DNA of 64,000 nt. It comes from Streptococcus plurextorum DSM 22810 (GTDB lineage Bacteria; Bacillota; Bacilli; Lactobacillales; Streptococcaceae). Both the position numbers and the translations under genes were made by a program. The DNA lies in assembly GCF_000423745.1 (NCBI RefSeq), contig NZ_AUIO01000002.1, positions 163,467 through 227,466 on the forward strand, in the 5' to 3' direction. Shown piece after piece: positions 16,069 through 29,281 of the stretch; within the stretch, counting starts at the first letter, position 1, and the number at the start of each line of letters is the position of its first letter. The notes beneath the pieces were generated by a model. It did not search any database, was not told where the DNA came from, and saw only the letters and a list, made by a program, of their open reading frames with translations.

Positions 16069-17025
16069 ATGAACTACTACAACGCCATAAACTGGAACGC
16101 TATTGAAGATGTTATTGACAAGTCTACTTGGGAGAAATTAACTGAGCAATTTTGGTTAGATACCCGTATCCCACTATCTAACGACTTGGACGATTGGAGA
16201 AAGCTCTCTCCTATTGAAAAGGACTTGGTTGGTAAAGTTTTCGGAGGTCTGACCCTTCTTGATACCATGCAATCTGAGTCAGGTATTGAAGCTATCCGTG
16301 CTGATGTTCGTACTCCTCACGAAGAGGCTGTTCTTAACAATATCCAATTCATGGAGTCTGTCCATGCTAAATCTTACTCTTCTATCTTCTCAACCCTAAA
16401 CACCAAAAAAGAAATCGAAGATATTTTTGAATGGACCAATAACAACGAATACCTCCAGAAAAAAGCGCAAATCATCAACGATATTTACCAAAATGGTAAT
16501 GCGCTTCAGAAAAAGGTTGCCTCAACTTATCTAGAAACTTTCCTTTTCTATTCAGGTTTCTTCACACCTCTCTACTATCTTGGAAACAATAAACTGCCTA
16601 ACGTAGCTGAAATCATCAAGTTGATTATCCGTGATGAATCTGTACACGGCACCTACATCGGTTACAAATTCCAACTTGGTTTCAATGAATTAAGCGAAGC
16701 AGAACAAACGGAATTCCGTGATTGGATGTATGACCTTCTCTATCAACTGTATGAAAATGAAGAAGACTACACACGCTCGCTGTATGACGCTGTAGGGTGG
16801 ACAGAAGAAGTCCTTACTTTCCTTCGCTACAATGCTAACAAAGCCCTTATGAACCTTGGACAAGATCCCCTTTTCCCTGATACTGCTAATGATGTTAACC
16901 CTATCATCATGAATGGTATCTCAACAGGAACCTCTAACCATGACTTCTTTAGCCAAGTCGGCAATGGTTACTTGCTCGGTACCGTTGAAGCCATGCAAGA
17001 TGATGATTATAATTACGGCCTCTAA
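16069..17025 (+). CDS. nrdF: Class Ib ribonucleotide reductase, beta subunit
   Basis: A 318-residue ferritin-like subunit that houses the dimanganese-tyrosyl radical. Metal ligands and radical region are visible as VFGGLTLLDTMQSE, EAVLNNIQFMESVHAKSYSS and LIIRDESVHGTYIGYKFQL. The start is ATG 16069, which follows GGGAG by six bases; the open frame extends four codons upstream. It has its own promoter region (TATAAT at about 16024-16030) and is separated from nrdE by a terminator, so the two subunits can be expressed independently. No nrdI gene is adjacent. Confidence 0.96.
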   Translation: MNYYNAINWNAIEDVIDKSTWEKLTEQFWLDTRIPLSNDLDDWRKLSPIEKDLVGKVFGGLTLLDTMQSESGIEAIRADVRTPHEEAVLNNIQFMESVHAKSYSSIFSTLNTKKEIEDIFEWTNNNEYLQKKAQIINDIYQNGNALQKKVASTYLETFLFYSGFFTPLYYLGNNKLPNVAEIIKLIIRDESVHGTYIGYKFQLGFNELSEAEQTEFRDWMYDLLYQLYENEEDYTRSLYDAVGWTEEVLTFLRYNANKALMNLGQDPLFPDTANDVNPIIMNGISTGTSNHDFFSQVGNGYLLGTVEAMQDDDYNYGL

Positions 17026-17032
17026 CCCCTTG

Positions 17033-17060
17033 ACACCAATCAATTGATTGGTGTTTTTTT
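17033..17060 (+). terminator. Terminator of nrdF
   Basis: ACACCAATCAATTGATTGGTGT followed by seven T residues. Confidence 0.88.
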
Positions 17061-17074
17061 AGTGTGGACAAACA

Positions 17075-17104
17075 AAAAAGTAGCAGAGTCCTGCTACTTT
17101 TTAG
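17075..17104 (-). terminator. Terminator of ileS
   Basis: AAAAAGTAGCAG / CTGCTACTTTTT stem with A and T tracts on both sides; it directly abuts the ileS stop and can act both ways between the convergent nrdF and ileS. Confidence 0.88.
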
Positions 17105-17105
17105 A

Positions 17106-19898
17106 TTAGTTAGTTTCAAAACCTTGAGCCACTGCTTCTGGGTAGTTTTCTTCCACTACACTTGCACAGTGATCACAGATAGTTGCACCGTAGCTGCGTT
17201 CTGCTACGCTAGTTTCAATGCGACGGCAACGGTCACAAACTTCACCTGCTGCACGTTCAACTGTAAAGGCTACGTCTTCTACTAGAGTTGCACTTTCAGG
17301 AGCTGCTTCAGCTGCCACAGTCAGATTAGAAACAATCAAGAGCTGGGCTAGGTCGGTATTCAACCCTTCCAAGAAAGACTTGGTTTCTTCAGAAACGTAG
17401 GCTGTCAGGTGAGCCTCCAAGGACTTACCAATCACTTTGGCGTTACGGGCTTCTTCAAGGGCTTTCTGGGCTTGTGTGCGGAAGTTCATGAAGCCTTCCC
17501 AGTTGGTCAATACTTCATTTTCATTAGCAAACTGGTCCGCCTCTGGAAGCTCTGCCAATTGGACGAAGTCCTCTGCCTCATGCTCCAAGTAAGACCAGAT
17601 TTCCTCGGCAGTATGCGGAAGAATTGGCGTGATCAGCTTGGTGATTTTGACCAGCATGTCGTAGAAGACTGTCTGCATCTGGCGGCGGGCAAGGGATTTT
17701 GCACCCTCGATATAGACTACATCCTTGGCAAAGTCAAGGTAGAAGGCAGACAGGTCAAGAGTCATAAAGTTGACCAAAGCCTTATAAATGGTCATAAAGT
17801 CGTAGTTGTCGTAGGCCTCACGGATTTGAGCAACCAGCTTGTTGAATTTCACCAAGAGGTATTGGTCAACCGAGCGGAGTTCGTCGTAGGCTACTGCATC
17901 GCTAGCAGGATTGAAATCAGAAGTGTTGGCAATCAAGAAACGAAGGGTGTTACGGATTTTACGGTAGGTCTCAGAAACCTGTCCCAGAATCTCCATGGAT
18001 ACCCGCACATCGTTAGAAGTGTCCACAGATGTCACCCACAAACGCAAGATTTCCGCACCAAACTGTTTCTCCACATCGCTTGGTAAGATGGTATTGCCAA
18101 GAGATTTAGACATTTTCATGCCTTTACCGTCTAGGACAAAGCCCTGTGACAAGACAGCCTTGTAGGGAGCCTTGCCGTTGACTGCTACTGAGGTGATGAG
18201 GGAAGAGTTGAACCAACCACGATACTGGTCAGATCCTTCTAGGTACAAATCAGCTGGGTAGCCCAAGTTGTCACGGGCATTCATAACCCCATTCCAAGAA
18301 GAACCTGAGTCAAACCAAACGTCCATAATGTCCGTTTCTTTAGTGAATTCACCATTTGGTGAGCCTTGATGGGTAAAGCCTGCTGGCAGGAGGTCTTTGG
18401 CCTCACGTTGCCACCAGATGATTGAGCCATGCTCTTCAAAGAGAGTCGCTACATGATCTGTCACTTCCTTGGTCATGATTGCTGTGCCGTCTTCAGCGTA
18501 GAAGATTGGAAGTGGCACACCCCAGGCACGTTGACGGGAAATCACCCAGTCGCCACGGTCACGAATCATGTTGAAAAGACGGGTTTTACCCCAAGCAGGA
18601 TAGAAGGTTGTCGCTTCGATTTCATCCAAGATTTCCTGACGGAATTTGGAAACAGAGGCAAACCATTGCGGTACCGCACGCCAGATGATTGGCTTTTTGG
18701 TACGCCAGTCAAATGGATAGGAGTGGTTGATGACTTCGCTAGCAAGGAGCAAGTCGCCCAATTTTTCCTTAACGGTTGGAACCACCTTATCATAGAATTG
18801 GCCTTCAAAATCAGGACCAGCAGCTTCGTTCATGATTCCACGCTCGTTGACCGTTACGGCAACTTCCAAGTTATATTTGACACCAACATTGTAGTCATCC
18901 TCACCAAAACCTGGAGCCGTGTGGACGATACCTGTACCAGAGTCTGTGGTAACATGGTCACCCAAGATGACCAATTCATCTACTTCTCTATCCCAAGGGT
19001 GTTCTGTGACGATGTATTCAAACTCCGCACCCTTGTGTTTTGAAATCACTTCAAAGGATTCCCAGCCAAATTTTTGAGCTAGGCTATCTACCAAGGCTTC
19101 TGCCAAGATGTACTTACGATCTGAGCCAGCAGGTTGAACGAGAACGTAGTCAATATCTGCTCCCATGGTCAAACCACGTGAAGCCGTCACGGTAAATGGA
19201 GTTGTGGTCCAGACAACGATGTAGCTATCTGTGTCTAAAACACCCTTTCCGTCCTTGACCTTGTTGGCATAGTAGAGAGAAGTTGAATCAATATCATGGT
19301 ATTCGATTTCCGCTTCTGCAAGAGCCGATTCAGATGACCAAGACCAGTAAACTGGCTTGGCACCACGGTAGATATAACCCTTGTCTGCCATAGCACCGAA
19401 AACACGAATTTGAGCGGCTTCATAGTCTTTGGTCAAGGTGATATAAGGATTTTCCCAGTCTGCCGATACACCCAACCGCTTGAAGTCATCACGTTGCTTG
19501 TCAACTTGGCTGAGGGCATAATCACGACACATTTCAAGGTATTCCACCAGGTCCATTTCCTTGCGTTTGACACCTTGCTTAGACAAGACCTGCTCGATAG
19601 GAAGACCATGAGTATCCCAACCTGGTACATAAGGTGCTCGGAAGCCTGACATAGACTTAGAACGGACGATAATATCCTTTGAAATCTTATTCAAAGCGTG
19701 ACCAACGTGGATATTTCCGTTGGCATAGGGTGGGCCGTCATGCAAGTGAAAGGCTGGTTTGCCTGCATTTAACTCTTGACGGCGGGCATACAAGTTTGCC
19801 TCATCCCAGGCTTTTTGCCATTCTGGCTCACGTGTTGGTAAGCCTGCTCGCATTGGGAAGGCTGTTTGACCTAGATTCAGTGTTTCTTTTAATTTCAT
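17106..19898 (-). CDS. ileS: Isoleucyl-tRNA synthetase
   Basis: A class I synthetase of 930 residues. HIGH-type motif [10 protein letters not shown]1 editing domain in the middle ([14 protein letters not shown]), KMSKS motif in [10 protein letters not shown], anticodon-binding domain, and a C-terminal zinc finger with both CxxC pairs (CDRC and CDHC). The start is the ATG at 19898 ([19 protein letters not shown]); the frame is open eight codons further but lacks family similarity there. Expression is governed by an Ile T-box directly upstream. It lies after divIVA, as in other streptococci. Confidence 0.97.
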   Translation of the reverse strand: MKLKETLNLGQTAFPMRAGLPTREPEWQKAWDEANLYARRQELNAGKPAFHLHDGPPYANGNIHVGHALNKISKDIIVRSKSMSGFRAPYVPGWDTHGLPIEQVLSKQGVKRKEMDLVEYLEMCRDYALSQVDKQRDDFKRLGVSADWENPYITLTKDYEAAQIRVFGAMADKGYIYRGAKPVYWSWSSESALAEAEIEYHDIDSTSLYYANKVKDGKGVLDTDSYIVVWTTTPFTVTASRGLTMGADIDYVLVQPAGSDRKYILAEALVDSLAQKFGWESFEVISKHKGAEFEYIVTEHPWDREVDELVILGDHVTTDSGTGIVHTAPGFGEDDYNVGVKYNLEVAVTVNERGIMNEAAGPDFEGQFYDKVVPTVKEKLGDLLLASEVINHSYPFDWRTKKPIIWRAVPQWFASVSKFRQEILDEIEATTFYPAWGKTRLFNMIRDRGDWVISRQRAWGVPLPIFYAEDGTAIMTKEVTDHVATLFEEHGSIIWWQREAKDLLPAGFTHQGSPNGEFTKETDIMDVWFDSGSSWNGVMNARDNLGYPADLYLEGSDQYRGWFNSSLITSVAVNGKAPYKAVLSQGFVLDGKGMKMSKSLGNTILPSDVEKQFGAEILRLWVTSVDTSNDVRVSMEILGQVSETYRKIRNTLRFLIANTSDFNPASDAVAYDELRSVDQYLLVKFNKLVAQIREAYDNYDFMTIYKALVNFMTLDLSAFYLDFAKDVVYIEGAKSLARRQMQTVFYDMLVKITKLITPILPHTAEEIWSYLEHEAEDFVQLAELPEADQFANENEVLTNWEGFMNFRTQAQKALEEARNAKVIGKSLEAHLTAYVSEETKSFLEGLNTDLAQLLIVSNLTVAAEAAPESATLVEDVAFTVERAAGEVCDRCRRIETSVAERSYGATICDHCASVVEENYPEAVAQGFETN

Positions 19899-19944
19899 GA
19901 CTAATGATAGTGGCTCTGCCACATGTCCTTTCGTATAAAATAAA

Positions 19945-20160
19945 AAGCAGTATCACAAAAAGTCATCATAAGGACGACGAATCGTGGTACCACCTTAGTT
20001 CAGGTAAAAAAATCTACCCCTCTACGATCGATAAGGAGATCAGCCCTTTTAACTTACTGATTTCAGCTAAAATGTCAATGAAGATGATAAAATATCCAAG
20101 AGGGAGTGCAGGACTCTCACCATCGCCTGCTCGCTTTAACTATCATGGGTATTCTGTGTT
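19945..20160 (-). promoter_or_regulatory. T-box riboswitch (Ile) of ileS
   Basis: On the minus strand the T-box core GGTGGTACCACG (19983-19994) is followed by the terminator GTCGTC-CTTAT-GATGAC-TTTTT (19957-19978). The specifier loop reads GAA-ATC-A with ATC (20059-20061), an Ile codon, in the same context as GAA-TTC-A in the pheS leader. Stem I begins at about 20135 (GCGAGCAGGCGATGG). Confidence 0.92.
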
Positions 20161-20164
20161 CTTC

Positions 20165-20974
20165 TTAGCCTTCAATATTAACCGTGAAGGTTTGTGAGAT
20201 TGGTTCTGTTGTAGGAATTGGTTCTAGAGATACTGGGCTATCTTGAACAAGATCAATCGGATTCTCTGACACTGTAAATTCCTGCGTTTGATTATTTGTA
20301 TTTTCCAACTCAAGATTTGCTTCAGCGACACGACGGTAAATCTCTTCCATTTCCTCTGGAGTAAATTGACGAGTCGCATCGAAGGTTAATTGCTCTTCAC
20401 TCTCTGAAAAGTTTTCATGAAGAACTTTTTCAACCACTTCTTTAAACGCTGCGTCAGAATTTTGCAAGTAAACTGCTGTTGGTTGTAAAAGTTCCTGCCA
20501 TTCTGGCGAATTCACAAGATTAACTTGACTCTCCATGGCTGATAGCAGACGTTGATGGAAATGACGACTTTGGCGTTTTAAATCTTCCGTTTCAACAGCG
20601 ACACGTTTGGCATTGTCAGTTGCATCACGTAGAATTTCATTAGCCTTGTTTTTGGCTTCAGCAATTAGGCTGTCTGCATCATAAGTAGCTTTGTTGATCA
20701 GATTTGCCGCCTCTGCTTGAGCAGAAACTTTAACTTTTTCAGCTGTTTCTTGAGCCAAGACAACTGACTGCATCAATGACTCTTTCATGTCATTGAAATA
20801 AGCTAACTTTTCTTCCAAATCACGAATACGCAATTCTTGTTCACGATTTGTACGCGTAAGGGCTTCATAGTCATCGGTTACGATATCCAAGAAGTCATTG
20901 ACTTCTTCTTCGCTGTAACCGCGAAATTTAACGCTAAACGTTTTATCTTTAATATCAAGTGTTGTTAAAGCCAT
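20165..20974 (-). CDS. divIVA: Cell division initiation protein DivIVA
   Basis: A 269-residue coiled-coil protein. The N-terminal membrane-curvature domain contains the conserved start MALTTLDIKDKTFSVKFRGY and EEEVNDFLDIV; long heptad regions (about 30-180) drive oligomerisation at septum and poles. The acidic C-terminal tail is low in complexity. It organises division and peripheral peptidoglycan synthesis in streptococci and is a known StkP-type kinase substrate in the genus. It is the last gene of the ylm division cluster and is followed by the ileS T-box. Confidence 0.95.
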   Translation of the reverse strand: MALTTLDIKDKTFSVKFRGYSEEEVNDFLDIVTDDYEALTRTNREQELRIRDLEEKLAYFNDMKESLMQSVVLAQETAEKVKVSAQAEAANLINKATYDADSLIAEAKNKANEILRDATDNAKRVAVETEDLKRQSRHFHQRLLSAMESQVNLVNSPEWQELLQPTAVYLQNSDAAFKEVVEKVLHENFSESEEQLTFDATRQFTPEEMEEIYRRVAEANLELENTNNQTQEFTVSENPIDLVQDSPVSLEPIPTTEPISQTFTVNIEG

Positions 20975-20984
20975 TAGGGCCTCC

Positions 20985-21779
20985 TTATGGTTCTGTAATA
21001 TGATGTATTGTCATTTTATGTTTGCCAGATTTACTCTGACCGCTACTGTTTGCAATGATAAAGCGTCCGTAGCCTCTAACGCTTAACAAATCTCCAACTA
21101 CAAGTTCTTGTGATGCCTTTCCTAAGCTAGTGTAATTTAACCTTACCTTATCTTTTTCCAATAATTTCAAAACATAACTGCGTGATACCTTTAGGGTTTC
21201 AGACAAAATAGCATCTACTCTCCAGGAAACCGTCAAAATATCTCTACTTTGATAAGCAATTTGACGCGGTAATAGATTATTGAAATCAACCTTGGCTAAA
21301 TGAACGGGTACCTTACCTATTTTCGTCACATGCTGAAGAAAATACGGACTCATATGACGCTCAACGAGCACTTGTGCCTTACCTTCTGTTAAGAGAATGT
21401 CTCCAAAAAGGCTTCGTTTGATTCCTAATTGATTGATTAAAGTCCCCATAATCTGACGATGGCTTAAATGATTGAATTTTGAGTTATAGGTTAGCTCTAG
21501 CAAATCTATGTCAAAATCATCGCGGTCAAGACGATAGTAGTCTGGAGCCACAATCACTTTTGCATACTCCGTATCAAAATATCCAGATGAAGAATAAGAG
21601 ACGAGACCTGCTTGAGCCACTAAACTCTCTAAAATAGTGACTTGTCGCGGATTAAGGAAATCTGTCACCTGGTAGGCATAGTTTTCTTGAACCTGACGAA
21701 TCACATCCAGACTTCGATCAATGAATTCTCTTTCTTCTGGCCGAAAATGCTGATAAACAGCTTTGCTATTGTTTACCAT
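20985..21779 (-). CDS. ylmH: S4-domain RNA-binding protein YlmH
   Basis: A 264-residue protein. The C-terminal S4 RNA-binding domain is seen as LSETLKVSRSYVLKLLEKDK followed by VRLNYTSLGKASQELVVGD. The N-terminal YlmH domain (PEEREFIDRSLDVIRQVQEN) is standard. Homologues bind ribosomes or tRNA-blocked 50S subunits in rescue pathways. The stop is ten bases before divIVA and the start overlaps ylmG, so it is in the division operon. Confidence 0.93.
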   Translation of the reverse strand: MVNNSKAVYQHFRPEEREFIDRSLDVIRQVQENYAYQVTDFLNPRQVTILESLVAQAGLVSYSSSGYFDTEYAKVIVAPDYYRLDRDDFDIDLLELTYNSKFNHLSHRQIMGTLINQLGIKRSLFGDILLTEGKAQVLVERHMSPYFLQHVTKIGKVPVHLAKVDFNNLLPRQIAYQSRDILTVSWRVDAILSETLKVSRSYVLKLLEKDKVRLNYTSLGKASQELVVGDLLSVRGYGRFIIANSSGQSKSGKHKMTIHHITEP

Positions 21780-22054
21780 AAGCCTAAAAGACCAGAATAC
21801 AGTTGAATGAGAAAATAACGTAGAAACTGCAAGGTTGCAAAAACAACTAGAACAGTAATGTCGATAAGACCAAACCTTAGGTTGAAGCGTCTAAATGGCA
21901 AAACAAGAGGATCAACAAAATATCTGATCAAACGACCAAATCCTGTTTGGTAAGCTCCTGGAAACCATGAGAGCAAGGCATAAATCCCAAGTAAGCCCAT
22001 GTAGACTTCCAAAACTTTTACTAAGATGCTAAAGATATAGTAACTCATCAACAT
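21773..22054 (-). CDS. ylmG: YggT-family membrane protein YlmG
   Basis: A 93-residue integral membrane protein with two hydrophobic segments separated by GRLIRYFVDPLVLPFRRF, the YggT signature region. It is implicated in division and nucleoid placement in homologues; the exact role is unclear. It lies between sepF and ylmH, overlapping the latter by seven bases. Confidence 0.93.
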   Translation of the reverse strand: MLMSYYIFSILVKVLEVYMGLLGIYALLSWFPGAYQTGFGRLIRYFVDPLVLPFRRFNLRFGLIDITVLVVFATLQFLRYFLIQLYSGLLGLW

Positions 22055-22055
22055 A

Positions 22056-22613
22056 CTAACGTCTCTTCATGTCATAGTCAAAGGAAGCTGTTTCACGTTG
22101 ACCATTTGCTGCCAAACCAAGTTCTTCAATATCGACAACAACATTGGCTGGTGTCAATAAATACATTGAAGAACCTACTTTTTGCAAGTTACCAAAGAGA
22201 ACCGTGCTGGCACCACTTAGATAATCTAAGCAACGACGCGCTTGCACATCTAGCATATATTGAAAATCAATCAAAACACTCTCATTTTCAATCAGGAGAT
22301 CAACAATCTCTGGAGCATCTTCATATTGACGAGGGTATTTAATGGCAATTTTAGTCTTCTCAACTGCTGGAGTTTTTTGAGCCAACTGCTCCCGTTGTCT
22401 CGCAAGATTTGGAGCTGGCTCACTAACCGCTCTCAAATGCACAGGTTCTTTAATTTGGGAACGGGTTTGCACGGATTCTTGACGAGCTGGTTGCACTGCT
22501 ACAGCAGGACGCTCTGGCTCTTGATATTCTACACTCCCTACTTCTTCAACATTTGAAACTTCGTCAGTATCAAAATAGGCAATGATACTATTAAATCTAT
22601 CTTTAAGTCCCAT
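22056..22613 (-). CDS. sepF: Cell division protein SepF
   Basis: A 185-residue protein. The N-terminal amphipathic helix ([14 protein letters not shown]) binds membrane; a charged variable linker (residues 25-90) follows; the C-terminal domain ([21 protein letters not shown] in part, then [14 protein letters not shown]) polymerises and binds the FtsZ tail. It aligns and anchors the Z ring together with FtsA. It is spaced two bases from ylmG and 11 bases from ylmE. Confidence 0.95.
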   Translation of the reverse strand: MGLKDRFNSIIAYFDTDEVSNVEEVGSVEYQEPERPAVAVQPARQESVQTRSQIKEPVHLRAVSEPAPNLARQREQLAQKTPAVEKTKIAIKYPRQYEDAPEIVDLLIENESVLIDFQYMLDVQARRCLDYLSGASTVLFGNLQKVGSSMYLLTPANVVVDIEELGLAANGQRETASFDYDMKRR

Positions 22614-22624
22614 ATTTCCTTCCT

Positions 22625-23296
22625 TTATTCAAAAAATGCTGTTCCTATACGGACAAATGTCGCACCTTCTTGAATGGCCAAATGATAATCACCTGACATT
22701 CCCATGCTGAGTTCTGTAAAAGGCATATTTGCGATTTTTTTAGCCTGTATTTGCTCCTGCAAAATCTTAGCTTTTTGGAAGATATCGATTAAGGTCTGAT
22801 CATCTGCACCAAGAGGCGCCATCGTCATCAGACCAACCAATTCAATCTTATCCAAATGTGCCAATTCCAATAGAACATGATCCAACTCTTCGACGCTAAA
22901 ACCGTGTTTGCTTTCTTCTCCAGAAATATTAACCTGTAGAAAACATTTGATCGTTTTTAAAGCCCGCTTCTGAATTTCATTTGCTAAAGAAAGAGAATCC
23001 AGGGCATGGAAGTAATCAACACGATTAATAACATCTTTTACTTTTCGACGTTGCAAACTTCCAATGAGGTGCCAGATAACTGGCTTTTCCGATAAGGCAT
23101 TATGCTTATCCAAAAACTGATCAACTCGGTTCTCACCTATATGGCGAACGCCAGCTTCTATAAGCTGGCTAGCCACATTATTGTCAACATATTTGGTAAC
23201 AGCAATAATAGATACCGCCTCCTTTGAGCGGTTTGCCTGATGACAAGCCGCTTCAACGGAAGCGAAAACCTTTTTGACTTGATGTTCAAATCCCAT
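22625..23296 (-). CDS. ylmE: Pyridoxal-phosphate homeostasis protein YlmE (YggS family)
   Basis: A 223-residue TIM-barrel PLP-binding protein with the lysine in [44 protein letters not shown] and [13 protein letters not shown], all YggS/PROSC signatures. It has no known catalytic reaction and buffers PLP and amino/keto acid balance. It starts one base after ftsZ ends, in the division cluster. Confidence 0.94.
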   Translation of the reverse strand: MGFEHQVKKVFASVEAACHQANRSKEAVSIIAVTKYVDNNVASQLIEAGVRHIGENRVDQFLDKHNALSEKPVIWHLIGSLQRRKVKDVINRVDYFHALDSLSLANEIQKRALKTIKCFLQVNISGEESKHGFSVEELDHVLLELAHLDKIELVGLMTMAPLGADDQTLIDIFQKAKILQEQIQAKKIANMPFTELSMGMSGDYHLAIQEGATFVRIGTAFFE

Positions 23297-23297
23297 A

Positions 23298-24566
<1,269 letters not shown>

Positions 24567-24592
24567 TTATCTTTTTTCCTCACTTTTACTAA

Positions 24593-25954
24593 TTAATCAA
24601 ACATGCTTCCAAAAATATTACGCATACGGTCACTGAATTTTGGCTTGTCGCTAGTTTTATCATCTTGAGCTGGAAGCGGTGGAACAGAGTGCTCTGTCGT
24701 CTGTGTTGGATAGGCCTGTAGCGGTACTGAACGAGTAGGTTCAGGATGATAAGCAGGTGCAACATCTACTGGCTTTCTACGCAACAGTTCTTCTGCATAG
24801 ACCGCACTCTGTGCAATGGCATCAACCTCCGTCATATTACCAACATAGTCTACTAAACTAATGACATTTGCAAACATTGGGTTACGGATACCGACTTGGT
24901 TTGGAATATAAAGCTTAACATTCGTTCCAAAAACTTTCTCGGCCATTTCAACCATTCCAGGAAGAATAGCCCCGCCTCCTGAGAGGATAACCCCTCCTGG
25001 CATGTCCAAAATACGACCACGGTCTAAATCTTGTTTCACACGTTCTAGAATATGGCGAACACGTGCAGAGATAACCTCCGATAAGTAGCGTTCTGTCACA
25101 TCTACAGGACGACTCTCTCCAACAACATCAACTTGAACAGTCTCAGTAGAGCTTGCTGCGTCCACATCAGCGTTCCCAAAGTTAATTTTCAAAGCTTCTG
25201 CAATATCTCGAGAAGTCTTCAACACTTTTGAAATGTCCTTTGTGACATAATCTCCGCCTTCTGCATAGACGTTGGTGTACTGCAATTCTTGGTTACGCAT
25301 TGAGGCAACTGTCGTTTGCCCACCACCCATGTCAATAACCGTCGCACCAAACTCACGTTCACCTTCATTGAGAACGGTCTGACCTAGGGCAAGCGGTGAA
25401 ATGACAATATTCTGTAATCCAATGCCTGCTTTTTCAACGGCTTTTCTCAGATTGTGAAGTAAGGTGCTTGGTCCTGTATAAATCATACCGCGCATCTCAA
25501 GTCGAATCCCCATCATGCCACGAGGGTCTTTAATCCCTTGGAAGCCATCTATGATGAACTCTTCTGGAATAAGTGTAATGACTTCACGTTCTGGCGTAAT
25601 GCTCTTTGTCAGTGCTGATTTGACAACACTGTCAACATCCTCATCTCTAATCTCTTTTGTTTCACTAGGAACGGGTATCATTCCTTGTGTTGGTTCAATT
25701 TGAAGGTGATTTGCTGGCAAGCTCACATTTACCTTGTCAATGTTGACACCTGCTTTTTCTTCAGCTTGCTCCACTGCTGATTTGATGGCTGCTGATGCTG
25801 CGTCAATGTCAACGATAATGCCATCCTTGACACCTGCACTTTTTACGTTACTAACGCCAATCACATTCATCTCACCATTGATAAATTCAGCGACTAAAAC
25901 CTTAATGGTACTTGTTCCAATATCTAATCCTGTAAAAAAGCCACTTCTAGCCAT
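24593..25954 (-). CDS. ftsA: Cell division actin-like protein FtsA
   Basis: A 453-residue actin-fold ATPase. Phosphate-1 motif GLDIGTSTIKVLVAE, the 1C domain region (VNVSLPANHLQIEP), phosphate-2 ATVIDMGGGQTTVAS and adenosine motif PGGVILSGGGAILPG. The C-terminal amphipathic helix (FSDRMRNIFGSMFD) attaches filaments to membrane. It tethers FtsZ. It is the first gene of the cluster in this window; upstream is a terminator, so it has its own promoter here. Confidence 0.97.
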   Translation of the reverse strand: MARSGFFTGLDIGTSTIKVLVAEFINGEMNVIGVSNVKSAGVKDGIIVDIDAASAAIKSAVEQAEEKAGVNIDKVNVSLPANHLQIEPTQGMIPVPSETKEIRDEDVDSVVKSALTKSITPEREVITLIPEEFIIDGFQGIKDPRGMMGIRLEMRGMIYTGPSTLLHNLRKAVEKAGIGLQNIVISPLALGQTVLNEGEREFGATVIDMGGGQTTVASMRNQELQYTNVYAEGGDYVTKDISKVLKTSRDIAEALKINFGNADVDAASSTETVQVDVVGESRPVDVTERYLSEVISARVRHILERVKQDLDRGRILDMPGGVILSGGGAILPGMVEMAEKVFGTNVKLYIPNQVGIRNPMFANVISLVDYVGNMTEVDAIAQSAVYAEELLRRKPVDVAPAYHPEPTRSVPLQAYPTQTTEHSVPPLPAQDDKTSDKPKFSDRMRNIFGSMFD

Positions 25955-26025
25955 TCACTAACTCCCATTCTTCCTATACTTTTTGGTAAAAAATTCTAAT
26001 TTACCATCTTGAACTATTATAACAC

Positions 26026-26061
26026 AAAAAAACACAAATTGTCTTTAATTTGCGTTTTTTT
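26026..26061 (-). terminator. Terminator after mtnN, before ftsA
   Basis: AAAAAACGCAAATT / AATTTGTGTTTTTTT on the minus strand with a T-run. It ends the glmU-nudF-macP-mtnN operon; a TATAAT for ftsA overlaps its downstream edge. Confidence 0.8.
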
Positions 26062-26085
26062 CATGCTATTCTCTCATCTTTTTTA

Positions 26086-26802
26086 TCATTTTGTGACAAG
26101 CGAGTTATGATTGTCAACTTCTTGTAAAAATTCTAATAAAGTCTGGGCGGATTTTCTGCCGGCTTGAACAATAAATTCATCAAAACTGATATTGGCATCA
26201 TGATTGGCTGTATCACTCATTGCTCTGACAACCACGAAGGGTTTGCCAACATTTTGTGCAGCTTGAGCAATGGCTGCCCCCTCCATCTCAACGGCTAAAA
26301 CCTCAGGAAAATGGCTTTTGATATGATCAATCCTATCCTGGCTAGCCACAAAACTATCTCCTGTGGCAATGAGACCGATATGACTTGGTAGCTCCTGCTT
26401 TTTCAAGGCTCTCTCAAAAGCCTCAACAAGGTGACGGTTACTTTCAAAAAAGAGAGGTTGCCCCGCCATTTGCCCGTAAGCATAACCAAAAGCCGTCACA
26501 TCAACGTCATGATAAGCCAATGAGCTTGCAACCACAACATCACCAATCTGTAATTGGTCTGCAACAGCGCCAGCTGATCCTGTATTGATGACAACATCGA
26601 CCTGAAAATGGTGCGCCAAAATGGCCACACTCATAGCCGACATGACCTTACCGATACCAGACTGAACAATGACCAAGTCATGTTGTTCAATGCGCCCAAG
26701 ATAGTAGTCTTTCCCCAATACTTGCTCCGTGACACTCTCTTTTAGATGAGGTAAGAGGGTTCTCATTTCTTCTTCCATGGCGGCAATAATACCAATTTTC
26801 AT
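26086..26802 (-). CDS. mtnN: 5'-methylthioadenosine/S-adenosylhomocysteine nucleosidase
   Basis: A 238-residue enzyme of the MTA/SAH nucleosidase family: IGIIAAMEEEM, VINTGSAGAVADQL, VAVEMEGAAIAQAAQ (substrate Glu-Met-Glu) and VRAMSDTAN with the catalytic Asp. It hydrolyses adenine from MTA and SAH, recycling methyl-cycle by-products and providing the precursor for LuxS. It ends the operon that starts with glmU, 14 bases after macP. Confidence 0.97.
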   Translation of the reverse strand: MKIGIIAAMEEEMRTLLPHLKESVTEQVLGKDYYLGRIEQHDLVIVQSGIGKVMSAMSVAILAHHFQVDVVINTGSAGAVADQLQIGDVVVASSLAYHDVDVTAFGYAYGQMAGQPLFFESNRHLVEAFERALKKQELPSHIGLIATGDSFVASQDRIDHIKSHFPEVLAVEMEGAAIAQAAQNVGKPFVVVRAMSDTANHDANISFDEFIVQAGRKSAQTLLEFLQEVDNHNSLVTK

Positions 26803-26816
26803 TTTTCCTTCTCCTT

Positions 26817-27071
26817 TTACCAGTTAAAGACCGCATAAAATAGCAGAGCTAGCAGCAGTACAATTCCCACCAAGATAAGATTCAATTTACGTCTAAATTC
26901 TGCTTTTCTAGCGTTCTCAATACGACGGCTTTTGACCATTCGATCAATGTCAAGCTCATTGATTTTTATGGTTTGTCCGGTGTGGCGTTCGTGTTCACTC
27001 AGCAAATCTTCTAAAGATTCTCCCCGATTGTAACGCTCAATGATCTCATCCGTTAGTAAAGGTCTGCTCAT
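26817..27071 (-). CDS. macP: MacP-like cell-wall synthase accessory protein
   Basis: An 84-residue protein: N-terminal cytoplasmic part PLLTDEIIERYNRGESLEDL with candidate phospho-Thr, a basic stretch KSRRIENARKAEFRRK, and one C-terminal transmembrane helix (residues 65-82). The sequence and the nudF-macP-mtnN gene order match pneumococcal MacP, the activator of PBP2a. The start overlaps the NUDIX stop (ATGA). Confidence rests on synteny as much as on sequence. Confidence 0.8.
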   Translation of the reverse strand: MSRPLLTDEIIERYNRGESLEDLLSEHERHTGQTIKINELDIDRMVKSRRIENARKAEFRRKLNLILVGIVLLLALLFYAVFNW

Positions 27072-27622
27072 GCTCGACCTCCAAAAGAGAGCGCATAATA
27101 CTGTATCGCAATAATAGTCTTCGCATCACAAATACGACCGTCTGCAATCATTTCTAGACACTCTTCAAGACTTAGCTCAAAAATTTCTAGAACCTCGTCG
27201 TCATCCTGGGGACGCGGATTAGCTACTTTTTGCAAATTTGTCGCTAGATACAACTTGATTTTCTCATTACAAAAACCAATTGCCGTGTAAAAGTCGTGGA
27301 TAAGGTTTAAGTCTCCCGTATAAGAAGTTTCCTCTTCTAATTCTCGAAGGGCAGCTTCTTTCTCTGAACCATTTTCCCCAATTTCTAATTTTCCTGCTGG
27401 GATTTCATAGCTGATTTGCTCAATAGCCTTACGATACTGTTTCACAATGATAATCTTATTTTCTGGAGTAACCGCTAAAATAGCCACTGCTCCTTTATGA
27501 AAGACCAATTCTCGCTTAGCCTGACCAAGATTGTTTGGCAAATCAACCTGGTCAACAGCAACTGTAAAGATATTCCCTTCAAAAATAATATCCCGATGGC
27601 TTGTTTTTTCTTCAAATTCCAT
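27068..27622 (-). CDS. nudF: NUDIX hydrolase, ADP-ribose pyrophosphatase type
   Basis: A 184-residue NUDIX protein. The NUDIX box is GENGSEKEAALRELEEETSY, with the metal-binding REL-EE core intact. IPAGKLEIGENG and QDDDEVLEIFELSLEE are as in NudF-type ADP-ribose pyrophosphatases. ATG 27622 has GGAG seven bases upstream; the open frame begins four codons earlier. It sits between glmU and macP, overlapping macP by four bases. Confidence 0.92.
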   Translation of the reverse strand: MEFEEKTSHRDIIFEGNIFTVAVDQVDLPNNLGQAKRELVFHKGAVAILAVTPENKIIIVKQYRKAIEQISYEIPAGKLEIGENGSEKEAALRELEEETSYTGDLNLIHDFYTAIGFCNEKIKLYLATNLQKVANPRPQDDDEVLEIFELSLEECLEMIADGRICDAKTIIAIQYYALSFGGRA

Positions 27623-27636
27623 AGTAATCTCCAAAA

Positions 27637-29281
<1,645 letters not shown>

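Noticed and set aside
17409..19043. Long plus-strand open frames opposite ileS (225 and 204 codons)
   Set aside because: They are antisense to a clear ileS, have no ribosome site or family motifs, and reflect codon bias of the real gene.
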